A stretch of DNA of 64,000 nt, from NCBI RefSeq assembly GCF_000312665.1, contig NZ_HF536772.1, positions 3,470,493 to 3,534,492 on the forward strand, given 5' to 3'. The stretch is from Rhizobium mesoamericanum STM3625. Lineage in GTDB: Bacteria > Pseudomonadota > Alphaproteobacteria > Rhizobiales > Rhizobiaceae. A program made the translations under genes and the position numbers. Under the pieces are notes generated by a model that had not been told where the DNA came from, made no database searches, and saw nothing but the letters and a program-made list of their open reading frames with translations. How positions within the stretch are numbered: position 1 is the first letter of the stretch; every line of letters starts with the position of its first letter. Below are positions 47,074-56,788 of this stretch, in pieces.

Positions 47074-47367
47074 CTAATAGTTATACATCGACATCGGATC
47101 ATTGACGCAGGCGTAGTCCAGCAGACATTGCCTGCCGCTGCCGTCGCGCAGACTAGCGGTGCTTAGCTTGTCTCCGGGGCCGCATTGGGCCGGCGGGTAG
47201 CGGAAATTGCGGCCACCGAAGCCCAGGCGAACATAGACCTTCTTGGATTGGCGAATAATCTGCGCGAGTTGTGCGCAGCTGTAGTCCTTGGCATCGACCT
47301 TCACGGGCCCGGCGGCAAGACATACCGTCGGGAGCAAGCACGCAACGGCGAGAACCAAGAATCTCAT
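47074..47367 (-). CDS. Small secreted cysteine-containing protein
   Basis: A 97-residue protein with a clear signal peptide (residues 1-18, FLVLAVACLLPTVCLAAG). The mature part YSCAQLAQIIRQSKKVYVRL, PPAQCGPGDK, RQCLLDYACVND has four Cys, likely two disulphides in the periplasm. I recognise it only as a rhizobial hypothetical type. ATG 47367. The gene after it on the same strand is the decayed region. Confidence 0.75.
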   Translation of the reverse strand: MRFLVLAVACLLPTVCLAAGPVKVDAKDYSCAQLAQIIRQSKKVYVRLGFGGRNFRYPPAQCGPGDKLSTASLRDGSGRQCLLDYACVNDPMSMYNY

Positions 47368-47644
47368 GGGTGGCTGCCTCCATGTCCAAGACACAATAAA
47401 TCAGCACTCGCGGCACAATTCAAACGGATATCTCGTGGCGGACGTGCAACCAATAAATAGGAGGAGCCCCCGCTCAGGAGCGGGCATTTTCAAACGCAGC
47501 ACCCGGGTGGCCAAAGGGCGCGCAAACGCTCTGCGGCTGGCGATGGACGTTAAAGGCTGCGCGCCGGTGAACCGACCCATAATGTCGGGCAACAACGGGT
47601 CAGTTCAGAAAGGCGGGACTTGGCACTACGTCCACGAATACTGC
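47368..47644. other. Gap between the cysteine protein and carA, with repeats
   Basis: No gene. Holds a hairpin CCCGCTC / GAGCGGG (about 47469-47484) followed by ATTTTC on the plus strand, and the 40-bp inverted-repeat relic described separately. Confidence 0.4.
47568..47607. repeat. 40-bp relic with IS-like inverted ends
   Basis: TGAACCGACCC (47568-47578) and GGGTCAGTTCA (47597-47607) are inverted copies of the terminal sequence of the IS at 17317-18752 (TGAACTGACCC), separated by only 18 bases. Directly to the right follow GAAA and GGCGGG (47608-47617), the same type of flank as beside the complete IS. It looks like an internally deleted copy or end-to-end scar inside what was the carA terminator. 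Confidence 0.55.
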
Positions 47645-48850
47645 TCAGCGTTCGGCGAGGGCTTCCTCGCCCTTCTTCGCGCGCACCAGATTGATGAAGC
47701 GGCGGAAGAGGTAATGGCTGTCCTGCGGACCGGGTGAGGCTTCCGGGTGGTGCTGCACCGAGAAGATCGGCTTGCCTGATACCCGCAGGCCGCAATTGGT
47801 GCCGTCGAACAGGGAAACGTGAGTCTCTTCAACGCCATCTGGCAGAGACTTCGTGTCAACGGCGAAGCCATGGTTCATCGAAACGATCTCGACCTTACCG
47901 GTGGTGTGGTCCTTCACCGGGTGGTTGGCGCCGTGGTGGCCCTGGTGCATCTTCTCGGTCTTGGCGCCGAGGGCGAGGCCGAGCATCTGGTGGCCGAGGC
48001 AGATGCCGAAGACCGGGATGTCGGTCTTGATCAGCTTCTGGATGACGGGAACTGCGTATTTACCTGTTGCGGCGGGGTCACCCGGGCCATTCGACAGGAA
48101 AATACCGTCCGGCTGTATGGCAAGCACGTCTTCCGCGCTCGCCGTAGCCGGCAGCACCGTGACCTTGCAATTAAGGCCGGCAAACAGGCGCAAAATGTTG
48201 CGCTTCACGCCGTAGTCGAGGCAAACCACATGGTACCTGGCATTTTCGGGCGCAAGCTCACCGTAGCCTTCGTTCCAGATCCACGGGGTCTGCGCCCACT
48301 GCGACGACTGGCCTGACGAAGCGACCTTGGCGAGGTCGAGGCCCTCGAGGCCGCTCCAGGCCTTGGCTTCCGCCTTCAGCGTCTCAAGGTCGAAGACACC
48401 GTTCGGGTCGTATGCGATGACGGCGTTCGGCGAGCCATTCTCGCGGATCCAAGCCGTCAGTGCGCGGGTGTCGATACCGCACAGGCCGATGATGCCGCGC
48501 GCCTTCAGCCAGGCATCGAGATGCTTGACGGCGCGATAGTTGGACGGATCAGTGATGTCGGCCTTGAAGATGACGCCTACCGCGCCGTGGCGGGCTGCCG
48601 GCGTCAGGTCTTCGATGTCTTCGTCATTGGTGCCGATGTTGCCGATATGCGGAAACGTGAAGGTGACGATCTGGCCGAGATAGGAAGGATCGGTCAGGAT
48701 CTCTTCGTATCCGGTCAGCGCAGTGTTGAAGACCACCTCGGCCTGGACCTTACCGGTCGCGCCGATGCCCTTGCCTTCAATGACGGTTCCGTCTGCAAGA
48801 ACGAGCAGGGCGGTCGGCTTTTCGGTTGTCCAGGGTGCTGTCGCGGTCAT
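47645..48850 (-). CDS. carA: Carbamoyl-phosphate synthase small subunit
   Basis: A 401-residue glutamine amidotransferase that passes ammonia to CarB. The N-terminal CPSase domain (LLVLADGTVIEGKGIG, then FNTALTGYEEILTDPSYLGQ) is followed by the class I amidotransferase with nucleophile Cys in FGICLGHQMLGLALGA and the His-Glu pair in FSVQHHPEASPGP. ATG 48850. Monocistronic, separated from carB. Divergent from the YqeY gene. Confidence 0.97.
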   Translation of the reverse strand: MTATAPWTTEKPTALLVLADGTVIEGKGIGATGKVQAEVVFNTALTGYEEILTDPSYLGQIVTFTFPHIGNIGTNDEDIEDLTPAARHGAVGVIFKADITDPSNYRAVKHLDAWLKARGIIGLCGIDTRALTAWIRENGSPNAVIAYDPNGVFDLETLKAEAKAWSGLEGLDLAKVASSGQSSQWAQTPWIWNEGYGELAPENARYHVVCLDYGVKRNILRLFAGLNCKVTVLPATASAEDVLAIQPDGIFLSNGPGDPAATGKYAVPVIQKLIKTDIPVFGICLGHQMLGLALGAKTEKMHQGHHGANHPVKDHTTGKVEIVSMNHGFAVDTKSLPDGVEETHVSLFDGTNCGLRVSGKPIFSVQHHPEASPGPQDSHYLFRRFINLVRAKKGEEALAER

Positions 48851-49120
48851 CTTAATCCCGTTTCCGGCAGCCACACGTCCTTGGGCAACGTTGGCCAGCC
48901 ATTTGGTTCGCAAGCATATGCGCGCGGCAAGGCACGCGCTCTCAGGCCTGATCACGAATTTTGGTGCAGGTGGCGGTAAATAGCCACGCTATTGCGCGAG
49001 GTCAATCTTTGTACCGCACATTCTGCCGGTTTTCTCGCGCTTTCTGCCGGCGTTTTCCGCAATTTATTTGATCCCATGCATTCGCGTGGTTTATGAAGCG
49101 GCAATCAAACAGGAGTGATT

Positions 49121-49576
49121 ATGATGTTGCGCGATCAACTCGCCGCCGCCCTCAAGGATGCCATGAAGTCCAAGAACGCCGAGCGGCTTTCGACCGTTCG
49201 CCTGATTCAGGCCGCGATCAAGGACCGGGATATCGCCAATCGCGGCGCTGGCAAGGACGAGGCCAGTGACGACGAGATTCTGCAGATCCTTGCCAAGATG
49301 GTGAAACAGCGCGACGAATCGGCGAAAATCTACGAAGAAAACGCACGTCCGGAACTGGCAGCCAAGGAGCGTGCCGAAATCGCCGTGCTGCAGGATTTCC
49401 TGCCGAAGCAGCTTTCAGACGCCGAAGTGCGCAGCAACATTGCGGCGATCATTGCTGAGATTGGCGCGGCCGGTCCGAAGGACATGGGAAAAGTGATGGC
49501 CGTTCTGAAGGAGCGCTATGCCGGACAGATGGATTTCTCCAAGGCCTCCGGAGCCGTCAAGGAGCAACTGAACTGA
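49121..49576 (+). CDS. GatB/YqeY-domain protein
   Basis: A 151-residue, Ala/Lys/Glu-rich helical protein: LRDQLAAALKDAMKSKNAER, LSTVRLIQAAIKDRDIANRG and EIAVLQDFLPKQLSDAEVR. The C-terminal helical domain resembles the tail of the amidotransferase subunit GatB, suggesting a tRNA- or translation-linked role, unproven. AGGAG at 49111 supports ATG 49121 (or 49124). In many bacteria YqeY is near rpsU-dnaG-rpoD, as here. Confidence 0.92.
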   Translation: MMLRDQLAAALKDAMKSKNAERLSTVRLIQAAIKDRDIANRGAGKDEASDDEILQILAKMVKQRDESAKIYEENARPELAAKERAEIAVLQDFLPKQLSDAEVRSNIAAIIAEIGAAGPKDMGKVMAVLKERYAGQMDFSKASGAVKEQLN

Positions 49577-50482
49577 TCAGCGCTGGCTCGCCACTTTTCT
49601 GGCGGCCGGCCCTAGCACTGCCTCCGCGGCGGCGTCGATCACGGCGAATTTTGCCGCCTGATATCCCCAATACTCCATGACAAAGCCGTGGGAGAGCCAG
49701 GTGTCGCCCTTGTAGGGCGGCTCGGTCCAGCCGACGCTTCCCATTTCAAAGGCCTGCGTCAGCAGGCGTTTCAGGTGCGTGTTGGAGATCATGAACTGGT
49801 TGCGGATTTCCTTGAGCGACAGCTGCCCGATATAAGCGCGTTGCGAGCTGCGATCGAAGTTGTCGAGGCGGCTCATGAGGTAGTCCATGATCAGGCCGCC
49901 TGAATTAGCCCAGTTGAACAGGCCGTAGGTTGCGCCAGGGTCACGGACGGCGTCGCTATCGATGATCGCCTTGGAAATCAGCGGCTGCATCGTGGAGAAG
50001 GCCGCCGGGTCGGCGTTGATCCGGTCCAGCCGATTGCCGCCGTCCAGGGTGTCGAGAATGAAAAGGTGGGTGGCAAGCCATCTGAAAAAGTGTTCGTGGG
50101 CGGTTTCCGTAGGCTCCAGCAGGCGTGTGCGCTTGTCGCTTGCACTTTCGACCGGACGAAGGAAGCGATAGGCAAGCATTTCCTGGATGAAGGCCGCGGC
50201 GGTATTGCGGCTTGCAATCTTGTTGGCCACGACGAAGGCGATGAAACGGCCTGAATAAAGGCCGAGTTTCGGTTCGCCGGGGTAGCCGAAATGAAGGGCA
50301 AAGCCGGCATGGGCCATCAGCCAGCGTTGTTGCGCGGCAAAGATCGACGCGATGCGCGGACTTTCGCGATAGATCGTGAGCATTTCGCGGGCACAACGCA
50401 GCACGGCCACGAAAAAGGCGTCGCACTCTAAAAAATCTTCAACTTTATGTGGCATTCGACCGTCCCGATAAGTCGCTTTCAT
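49577..50482 (-). CDS. Conserved protein of unknown function with a winged-helix-like middle
   Basis: A 301-residue soluble protein starting MKATYRDGRMPHKVEDFLEC (ATG 50482; ATG 50455 at the second Met also fits). Seen: helical N-terminal half (AREMLTIYRESPRIASIF), an HEHFFRWLATHLFILD stretch, and LSLKEIRNQFMISNTHLKRL followed by LTQAFEMGSVGWTEPPYKG, which looks like a winged-helix recognition element and wing. I know no characterised relative. Upstream is a strong hairpin with T-run and a promoter (see the ncRNA entry), so its expression may be attenuated. Stop abuts the YqeY gene stop. Confidence 0.75.
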   Translation of the reverse strand: MKATYRDGRMPHKVEDFLECDAFFVAVLRCAREMLTIYRESPRIASIFAAQQRWLMAHAGFALHFGYPGEPKLGLYSGRFIAFVVANKIASRNTAAAFIQEMLAYRFLRPVESASDKRTRLLEPTETAHEHFFRWLATHLFILDTLDGGNRLDRINADPAAFSTMQPLISKAIIDSDAVRDPGATYGLFNWANSGGLIMDYLMSRLDNFDRSSQRAYIGQLSLKEIRNQFMISNTHLKRLLTQAFEMGSVGWTEPPYKGDTWLSHGFVMEYWGYQAAKFAVIDAAAEAVLGPAARKVASQR

Positions 50483-50564
50483 TAGGCATCGGGCGATAAC
50501 TGTCAATGCCTTCCACGGACCCCGATGGAGGCGGAACATACAGAAATAAAACTTCTGGGTGAAA

Positions 50565-50722
50565 TTAAAGAAGGCAGGAGCTGGGGGTGCTCCTGCCTTC
50601 TTGCTCTTTGCTTTCGGTGGCGACGCAGGACCGAGATCCAAGCCACCGATGACTTGCAAAGACACCCTTGCGAGACGGCGCCGGGGGTAGGGATGGTGCC
50701 TCGCATGGGGATCGCTGTGTTG
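50565..50722 (-). ncRNA. Candidate structured sRNA or attenuating leader
   Basis: On the minus strand, a promoter-like pair is followed about 120 bases later by a very strong hairpin (12 perfect pairs: GAAGGCAGGAGC 50570-50581 with GCTCCTGCCTTC 50589-50600, loop of seven) and TTCTTTAATTT. Before it lies another hairpin with arms TCGGTGGC and GCCACCGA (50653-50646 and 50625-50618 approximately). The transcript would be about 158 bases. It could be a free-standing sRNA or the leader of the unknown gene starting at 50482. Confidence 0.55.
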
Positions 50723-50728
50723 ACTGAG

Positions 50729-50757
50729 AGGTTATTGCGATGCGGCAAGTGATTCAA
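50729..50757 (-). promoter_or_regulatory. Promoter of the candidate structured transcript
   Basis: Minus strand TTGAAT (50752-50757), spacer of exactly 17 bases, TAACCT (50729-50734); start near 50722. Good fit to the rhizobial sigma-70 consensus. Confidence 0.5.
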
Positions 50758-51117
50758 ATTACAAAAAAATAATGATTGGCGTCGGGGGCTGCCTTATGTG
50801 TGTCATCGGAGCCGCAAGCGGTCGCTGCTCGATCGCCGAGCGCCGTTGGCGCAATTGCGAAGCTATTGTTCTGTCATCGATTTTTGACAATCGGCAAGAG
50901 ATGGGGGGGTGGACCGCTAGCCTCCCATACACGCAGAACGCGGGTTGCTGCCTTCAGTGTCGCACCCCCTGTCGCAGGGGTAGTAACGCATTTTTGAACA
51001 GCCGGCCCTAGAGAATTTCGAAGGCTGTGGGCCCCCTGTGAATAGCGCGCCCTTTGGCCAAATGCCGTGGCATGTGCTGATGAACCTGCTTATATGGACC
51101 CCAGTTACGAGGTTCAC
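50758..51117. other. 360-base gap upstream of dnaG
   Basis: No gene. GC-rich inverted repeats occur (CACCCCCTGTCGCAGGGGT near 50964-50983; CAGCCGGCCC near 51000). The 20-residue DnaG pre-sequence from an earlier GTG is not supported. It should hold the dnaG promoter. Confidence 0.4.
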
Positions 51118-53103
51118 ATGCGCTTTTCCAATTCCTTTCTCGACGAGATACGCGATCGCGTGCCGATTTCGGACGTGATTGGGCGTCGTGTGAGCTGGGA
51201 TAAGCGCAAGACCAATGTCTCGCGCGGCGATTATTGGGCTTGCTGCCCGTTTCACGGGGAGAAGTCGCCAAGCTTTCATTGTGAGGATCGCAAGGGGCGC
51301 TACCATTGCTTCGGCTGCGGCGTAACCGGCGATCACTTCCGGTTCCTGACGGATCTGGAGGGATTGAGCTTCCCGGAGGCGGTGCAGCAGATCGCCGACA
51401 TGGCGGGTGTTGCCCTGCCGGTTGCCGATCCAGTCATCGAGAAGCGTGAAAAGGATCGCACGTCACTTTTCGACGTCATGGAGCTTGCGACCAAATTCTT
51501 CCAGGATCAACTGCAAACGGCCAACGGCGCGCGGGCACGGGCTTATCTGCGCGATCGAGGATTGACAGGGCGCACGATCGAGACGTTCCGGCTTGGCTTT
51601 GCGCCAGATAGCCGCAATGCGCTGAAGGAGTTTTTGGCGGCAAAAGGCGTTGCCAAGGAGCAGATCGAGGCTTGCGGCCTGGTCGTTCACGGTCCCGATG
51701 TGCCAGTCTCCTACGATCGCTTTCGCGACCGGATCATGTTCCCGATCCTCTCGTCCCGCGAAAAGGTGATAGCCTTTGGCGGGCGGGCCATGTCTGCGGA
51801 TGCGCCGGCCAAGTATCTCAACTCCAACGAGACGGAGCTCTTTCACAAGGGCAACGTGCTCTACAATTTCGCGCGCGCCCGCCGGGCAACCCAGGGCGCC
51901 AACGGCGAGCGCACGATCATCGCCGTCGAAGGCTATATGGATGTGATTGCGCTGCATCAGGCCGGCATCGAGAATGCCGTGGCGCCGCTCGGGACGGCGT
52001 TAACCGAAAGCCAGCTTGAACTCCTCTGGAAGATGACGCCACAGCCGGTGCTTTGCTTCGACGGCGACAGCGCCGGCGTGCGCGCGGCCAATCGGGCCGC
52101 GGATCTGGCGCTTCCACATATTAAGCCGGGCCGCACGGTGCGCTTTGCCCTGCTGCCCGACGGCAAGGACCCCGACGATCTGGTGCGCAACGAAGGTCGA
52201 GCGCCTTTCGACAAGGTGATGAGCCAGGCCAAGCCCCTGGCGGAGATGATCTGGGCTCGCGAGATCAATACCGGGCAGTTCGAGACGCCTGAAGCCAAGG
52301 CAGAACTCGAAGCGCGGCTGAAGCAGCTGGTTGCCATCATTGCCGATGAAAATGTGCGTCGCCACTACCAGCAGGATATGCGCGACCGCCTGAATGGCTT
52401 CTTCCAGCCCCAATTCCAAAATCGCGGCAACGAGCGGCGAAGCTTCGATCGCGGTGGTGGCCAATCTCGCGGTCGAGGCAACGACGGATCGCGCGGCCCG
52501 CGTCTTTCCGGCGGCGGCATTTCCGACCGGCTCGCACGTTCCGGTCTTGTTAAGGGCCATCAGGAAACCCCAGCCTTGCGGGAAAGCGTGTTGGCGCTGA
52601 CGGTCATCAATCATCCTGCCTTGATGCAGGACGAGTATGACGAGATCGCTTCGATCGACTACGACAACCGCGAACTGCAGCGGCTTTGGTCTGTCATGCT
52701 CGGCGCTGCAGCGGCCGTCGCGGGACCGCATTTGACCCGCGAGTATCTACTGGAGCGTATGGAGGAGCAGGGCTTTGGCCTGTTGCTGCAAGGACTTGAG
52801 CAGCAGATCCGCAATGCCCGCCTCTGGATCGCCACATCTGAGGCGGCGATGGAAGATGCGCGCGAAGGCTATCGGCAGGCGCTCGCTTTCCATAAGCGCG
52901 CCAAGGCGCTGCGCTTCCAGAAGATCGAACTTGAGCGCGAGATCGCCGAAGCGACCGAGGCCGGCAATGGTGAGGTGATCGACCAGCTGATGCGCGCGCT
53001 GCAGGAGGTTCATTTCGAGGGACTTCGTCTCGAAAACCAGGAAGCCATTATCGACGGCTTCGGCGTGCTCTCCGGCCGCGTCAAGGGAGCGGCGAGCCAT
53101 TGA
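51118..53103 (+). CDS. dnaG: DNA primase
   Basis: A 661-residue primase that makes RNA primers at the replication fork. CHC2 zinc ribbon: Cys43 and His46 in [12 protein letters not shown], Cys64 and Cys67 in [16 protein letters not shown]-polymerase domain and Toprim: [17 protein letters not shown] with catalytic Glu and [15 protein letters not shown] with the metal Asp pair. A Gly/Arg/Ser-rich linker ([19 protein letters not shown]) precedes the helicase-binding domain, longer and more basic than in E. coli. ATG 51118. Its stop overlaps the recQ start (TGATG). Confidence 0.96.
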   Translation: MRFSNSFLDEIRDRVPISDVIGRRVSWDKRKTNVSRGDYWACCPFHGEKSPSFHCEDRKGRYHCFGCGVTGDHFRFLTDLEGLSFPEAVQQIADMAGVALPVADPVIEKREKDRTSLFDVMELATKFFQDQLQTANGARARAYLRDRGLTGRTIETFRLGFAPDSRNALKEFLAAKGVAKEQIEACGLVVHGPDVPVSYDRFRDRIMFPILSSREKVIAFGGRAMSADAPAKYLNSNETELFHKGNVLYNFARARRATQGANGERTIIAVEGYMDVIALHQAGIENAVAPLGTALTESQLELLWKMTPQPVLCFDGDSAGVRAANRAADLALPHIKPGRTVRFALLPDGKDPDDLVRNEGRAPFDKVMSQAKPLAEMIWAREINTGQFETPEAKAELEARLKQLVAIIADENVRRHYQQDMRDRLNGFFQPQFQNRGNERRSFDRGGGQSRGRGNDGSRGPRLSGGGISDRLARSGLVKGHQETPALRESVLALTVINHPALMQDEYDEIASIDYDNRELQRLWSVMLGAAAAVAGPHLTREYLLERMEEQGFGLLLQGLEQQIRNARLWIATSEAAMEDAREGYRQALAFHKRAKALRFQKIELEREIAEATEAGNGEVIDQLMRALQEVHFEGLRLENQEAIIDGFGVLSGRVKGAASH

Positions 53104-54959
53104 TGGACTCGGCAGAGCGGCAATTTTCCGCTGGTGATGCGCTGTTTGGAGCCGAACGTACGCCGCTTGACATTTTAAACCGCGTCTACGGCTATCCCGC
53201 GTTCCGCGGCAAGCAGCAGCAGGTGGTTGAGCATGTCGCCTCTGGTGGCGATGCGGTCGTCCTCTTTCCGACGGGGGCCGGCAAGTCGCTCTGCTTCCAG
53301 ATCCCGGCGCTCTGCCGCGAGGGATTTGGGATCGTCGTTTCGCCGCTGATCGCGCTGATGCGCGATCAGGTCGAGGCGATGAAGCAGCTCGGCATCAGAG
53401 CGGCGGCGCTGAACTCGACACTGTCGCGCGAGGAATTCATCGATGTCCGTCGGGCGATTTCTGCAGGCAAGCTCGATCTTCTCTACGTGACACCTGAGCG
53501 CATTCTTCTCGATGGCTTTCGCGATACGATCGGCAACGCGCGGATCTCGCTCTTGGCCATCGACGAGGCGCACTGTGTCTCTCAGTGGGGACATGACTTC
53601 CGGCCGGAGTATCGCGAACTCGGCAGACTAGCTGAACACTATCCAGGCGTGCCGCGCATGGCGCTGACGGCGACGGCCGACCCTCACACCCGCGACGATA
53701 TCGTCGAACGGCTGGCGCTGAAGAATGCCAGGGTGTTCACCACGAGCTTTGATCGTCCGAACATTTCTTATGAAATCGTCGAGCGCGACCAGCCGCGCCA
53801 GCAATTGCTGCGCTTTCTTTCAGGACACAAAGGCAACAGCGGTATCGTCTACTGCCTGTCGCGCGCAAAGGTCGAGGATACGGCCGAGTGGCTGAACGGG
53901 CAAGGGATACGCGCGCTTCCCTATCACGCCGGCATGGACCGGGCGCTTCGCGATGCCAACCAGGACGCCTTCCTGAAAGAGGATGAGCTTTGCCTCGTCG
54001 CCACCGTCGCCTTCGGCATGGGGATCGACAAACCGAATGTGCGCTACGTCGCGCATCTCGATCTGCCGGGTTCGGTCGAGGCCTATTATCAGGAGACAGG
54101 CCGCGCCGGGCGTGACGGCCTGCCTTCCGAAGTCTGGATGACCTATGGCATGGCCGACGTCATCCAGCGGCGGCGGATGATCGACGAGGGCGGAGCGGCC
54201 GAGGAAATCAAGCGGGTCGAGCGCTCCAAGCTCAACGCACTGCTGGCAATCTGTGAAACCGCCTCGTGCCGCCGCCAGGCGATCCTTGCGCATTTTGGCG
54301 AGGTGCATGTTGGCAATTGTGGCGGGTGCGACACCTGTTTGAAGCCGGTTGAAACCTGGGATGGGACAGAGGCAGCCATCAAGGCACTTGCGGCGATCTA
54401 TAGAACGGGCGAGCGGTTCGGCACTGGACACGTGGTCGACGTGCTGCTTGGCAATGTCAACGAGAAGACGGAACGCTTCGGCCACACGACGATCCCGGTT
54501 TTCGGCGCCGGAAACGATCTGCCGGCCCGCACCTGGCAATCGGTATTTCGGCAATTGCTCGCCATGGGGCTGGTCAGGGTCGATCAGCAAGCCTTCGGTG
54601 CCCTCAGGCTCGAGCCGGAGGCCCGCGCCGTCTTCAAGCGCGAACGATCGGTCTTCTTCCGCAAGGATCGTCCGGTTGCGGAACGTCGTTCAAAGCGAAC
54701 GGCGCAGGTCGAGCGGCGCTCCATCCTGTCTGGGAGCGACGGTGTGCTCTTCGAAGCTTTGCGCGCAGAGCGCACGGGGATCGCGCGTTCGCTCGGCGTG
54801 CCGCCCTATGTCGTCTTCCCTGATACGACGCTCGTTGCCTTCGCAACCGAGCGGCCGCGCACGCACACGGAAATGCTCGGCATCTCGGGTGTCGGCCAAT
54901 CGAAGCTCGAACGATATGGCGATGCATTTCTTGATGTGATCCTGAGCCACGATGACTAG
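53103..54959 (+). CDS. recQ: ATP-dependent DNA helicase RecQ
   Basis: A 618-residue helicase. Walker [17 protein letters not shown] box [20 protein letters not shown], motif [18 protein letters not shown], zinc-binding Cys in [12 protein letters not shown] and CGGCDTC, winged-helix RQC domain and C-terminal HRDC domain ([20 protein letters not shown] and [18 protein letters not shown]). ATG 53103 overlaps the dnaG stop by one base, so dnaG and recQ are translationally coupled. In most alphaproteobacteria I know, rpoD follows dnaG directly; here recQ and others intervene. Confidence 0.95.
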   Translation: MDSAERQFSAGDALFGAERTPLDILNRVYGYPAFRGKQQQVVEHVASGGDAVVLFPTGAGKSLCFQIPALCREGFGIVVSPLIALMRDQVEAMKQLGIRAAALNSTLSREEFIDVRRAISAGKLDLLYVTPERILLDGFRDTIGNARISLLAIDEAHCVSQWGHDFRPEYRELGRLAEHYPGVPRMALTATADPHTRDDIVERLALKNARVFTTSFDRPNISYEIVERDQPRQQLLRFLSGHKGNSGIVYCLSRAKVEDTAEWLNGQGIRALPYHAGMDRALRDANQDAFLKEDELCLVATVAFGMGIDKPNVRYVAHLDLPGSVEAYYQETGRAGRDGLPSEVWMTYGMADVIQRRRMIDEGGAAEEIKRVERSKLNALLAICETASCRRQAILAHFGEVHVGNCGGCDTCLKPVETWDGTEAAIKALAAIYRTGERFGTGHVVDVLLGNVNEKTERFGHTTIPVFGAGNDLPARTWQSVFRQLLAMGLVRVDQQAFGALRLEPEARAVFKRERSVFFRKDRPVAERRSKRTAQVERRSILSGSDGVLFEALRAERTGIARSLGVPPYVVFPDTTLVAFATERPRTHTEMLGISGVGQSKLERYGDAFLDVILSHDD

Positions 54960-55157
54960 GGTTTGACCCTGCGTTTCAATGATGGCATCTTCCGTGTCAC
55001 GAAAGATGCAGGCGGCGAGTGATGCACGGTTGCATGGCGCCTCTTTTTGCCTTTCGGTCCGTAGCCTTGCCGTTGCCGTCGTCGTTTCTAGCATGCGCCG
55101 GCGGAGAGATCCCACAGACATTGCCTTGAACACATAATTGACAGCGGAGAACGTTGG

Positions 55158-56216
55158 ATGCCTGATCCGTCGCAATCGCAGCCGCATTCTGCTCTGGGAT
55201 CTCTCTTTATCATCGCTGCCGTGGTCGCCATCGGCGCCGGGGCGTTCGCTTATACCGCAGGATGGCTCTCGCCCGGCCGCCTCACCCCGACGAAGCTTGT
55301 CGGGGCGCTGGCGCCACCCGATGGGCCGGCGCTTGGCCATCGGCGAAATCATGCAAAAGGCATCTGTTTCACCGGCATGTTCGAAGCGAACGGGAACGGT
55401 ACCGCTCTCTCCCGGGCGACCGCCTTCGTTGCTGGGCAATATCCGGTTGTCGGACGGTTCAACCTCGGTACGCCTGACCCGAATGCGACTGACGCCACGG
55501 TTCGCGTGCGAGGAATCGGAGTTCAAATATCGACACCTGACGGCGAAACCTGGCGCATGGCCATGATCGATCCGCCGATCTTTCCGGTCGCCACGCCGCA
55601 GGCGTTCTACGAGCTGCTCGAAGCGTCGAAGAGCAAGGACCCGGAGGTCATTAAAACCTTCGCCGCAGCGCATCCGGAATTTGCGGCCTTCGGCAAGTGG
55701 GCGACGACTGCGCCGTGGACTGCCAGCTATGCTGAGGTGGCATTCAATAGCCTCAACGCCTTCATTTTCATGGATGGCACCGGCGCCGAACATGCGGTCC
55801 GCTGGTCATTGATGCCGCAAGCGCAGGTTACGCCGATCTCCGGCACCGATTTGGAAAAGCTCGGTCCAAATCACCTGGAAGACGACATCATGGACCGCGT
55901 CAGCAAGGGGCCGCAGAGCTGGACAATGGTCTTAACGGAAGCCGCGCCATCGGACCCAACCTCGGATCCGACGAAGGCATGGCCATCGGAGCGCAGAACC
56001 GTTCAAGCCGGCACGCTGGTCGTGCAGAAGATCGAGGCGGAGGCAGACGGTCCTTGCCGCGACATCAATTTCGATCCGACCATCTTGCCTGATGGCATCA
56101 AGGTTTCCGACGATCCGTTTCCGGCTGCCCGTTCGGCAGCGTATGCGAAATCCTATGACCTGCGCACTTCGGAAGCGAGCTACTATCCCCGAACCGCTGG
56201 GAGCACAAAGCCATGA
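55158..56216 (+). CDS. Catalase-family peroxidase (SrpA-like), membrane-anchored
   Basis: A 352-residue protein with one N-terminal membrane segment (LGSLFIIAAVVAIGAGAFAYTAG) and a minimal catalase fold: HRRNHAKGICFTGMFEANGN carries the catalytic His, VVGRFNLGTPDPNATDATVR the heme-side block, and FAAAHPEF a later contact. The heme-ligand Tyr is expected near the C-terminal YAKSYDLRTSEASYYP. It breaks down peroxide or oxidises small donors in the periplasm. Overlaps the following cytochrome b561 gene as ATGA. Confidence 0.88.
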   Translation: MPDPSQSQPHSALGSLFIIAAVVAIGAGAFAYTAGWLSPGRLTPTKLVGALAPPDGPALGHRRNHAKGICFTGMFEANGNGTALSRATAFVAGQYPVVGRFNLGTPDPNATDATVRVRGIGVQISTPDGETWRMAMIDPPIFPVATPQAFYELLEASKSKDPEVIKTFAAAHPEFAAFGKWATTAPWTASYAEVAFNSLNAFIFMDGTGAEHAVRWSLMPQAQVTPISGTDLEKLGPNHLEDDIMDRVSKGPQSWTMVLTEAAPSDPTSDPTKAWPSERRTVQAGTLVVQKIEAEADGPCRDINFDPTILPDGIKVSDDPFPAARSAAYAKSYDLRTSEASYYPRTAGSTKP

Positions 56217-56788
56217 ACCGAGCCAAGACAGAGTTCACCGCAGTTCAGCGTTCATTGCATTGGCTGATGGCAATCTGCATTCTGGCAATGCTCTTTATCG
56301 GCGTCGGGATGGTGTCCACGATCGGGCGGCAATACACCCCTTTGCTTACCACCCATAAGACCCTGGGCATCACAATTCTCGTGCTGGCCCTGATCCGCCT
56401 CGTGGTCCGATTTGTCTATGGCGCGCCAGCGCTGCCTGCTGACCTTCCCGAGCCGATGAAGCTCGCCGCGCACCTGTCGCACCTAGCCTTGTACATGCTG
56501 ATGATCGGCATGCCGCTCATTGGCTGGGCCATGATGTCTGCGGGCGCCTATCCCGTCGTGCTTTATGGTCAGATACGGCTTCCTGCGATCCTGCCGCAGA
56601 GCGACAGCCTGCACACGCTGCTGTGGAATGCGCATTTCTATCTGGCCTTTGCATTTTTCGCGCTCGTTTTGCTGCATATTGCCGCCGCATTGTTTCATGG
56701 GCTTGTCCGACGCGACGGGGTCCTGCAGACCATGCTGCCGGTCGGCAACGATGATGTGCGACTAACGCCCCAACGCAGCGAGCGGTAG
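56213..56788 (+). CDS. Cytochrome b561-family protein
   Basis: A 191-residue four-helix membrane protein. Heme-ligand His are expected in QRSLHWLMAICILAMLFIG, TTHKTLGITILVLALIRLVV, MKLAAHLSHLALYMLMIGMP and LLWNAHFYLAFAFFALVLLH. It passes electrons from quinol to periplasmic partners; together with the catalase-like gene (ATGA overlap) it looks like an electron supply for peroxide reduction. This pairing is known in other proteobacteria. Confidence 0.9.
   Translation: MNRAKTEFTAVQRSLHWLMAICILAMLFIGVGMVSTIGRQYTPLLTTHKTLGITILVLALIRLVVRFVYGAPALPADLPEPMKLAAHLSHLALYMLMIGMPLIGWAMMSAGAYPVVLYGQIRLPAILPQSDSLHTLLWNAHFYLAFAFFALVLLHIAAALFHGLVRRDGVLQTMLPVGNDDVRLTPQRSER

Noticed and set aside
50565-50722. 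Candidate transcript as 6S RNA
   Set aside because: No large central bubble flanked by long closing stems; 6S in alphaproteobacteria lies near zapA.
50900-51000. Possible SRP (4.5S) RNA upstream of dnaG, because the minus strand contains GAAGGCAGCAACC
   Set aside because: The conserved GNRA loop and the symmetric internal loop of SRP RNA are absent; only a short word matches.
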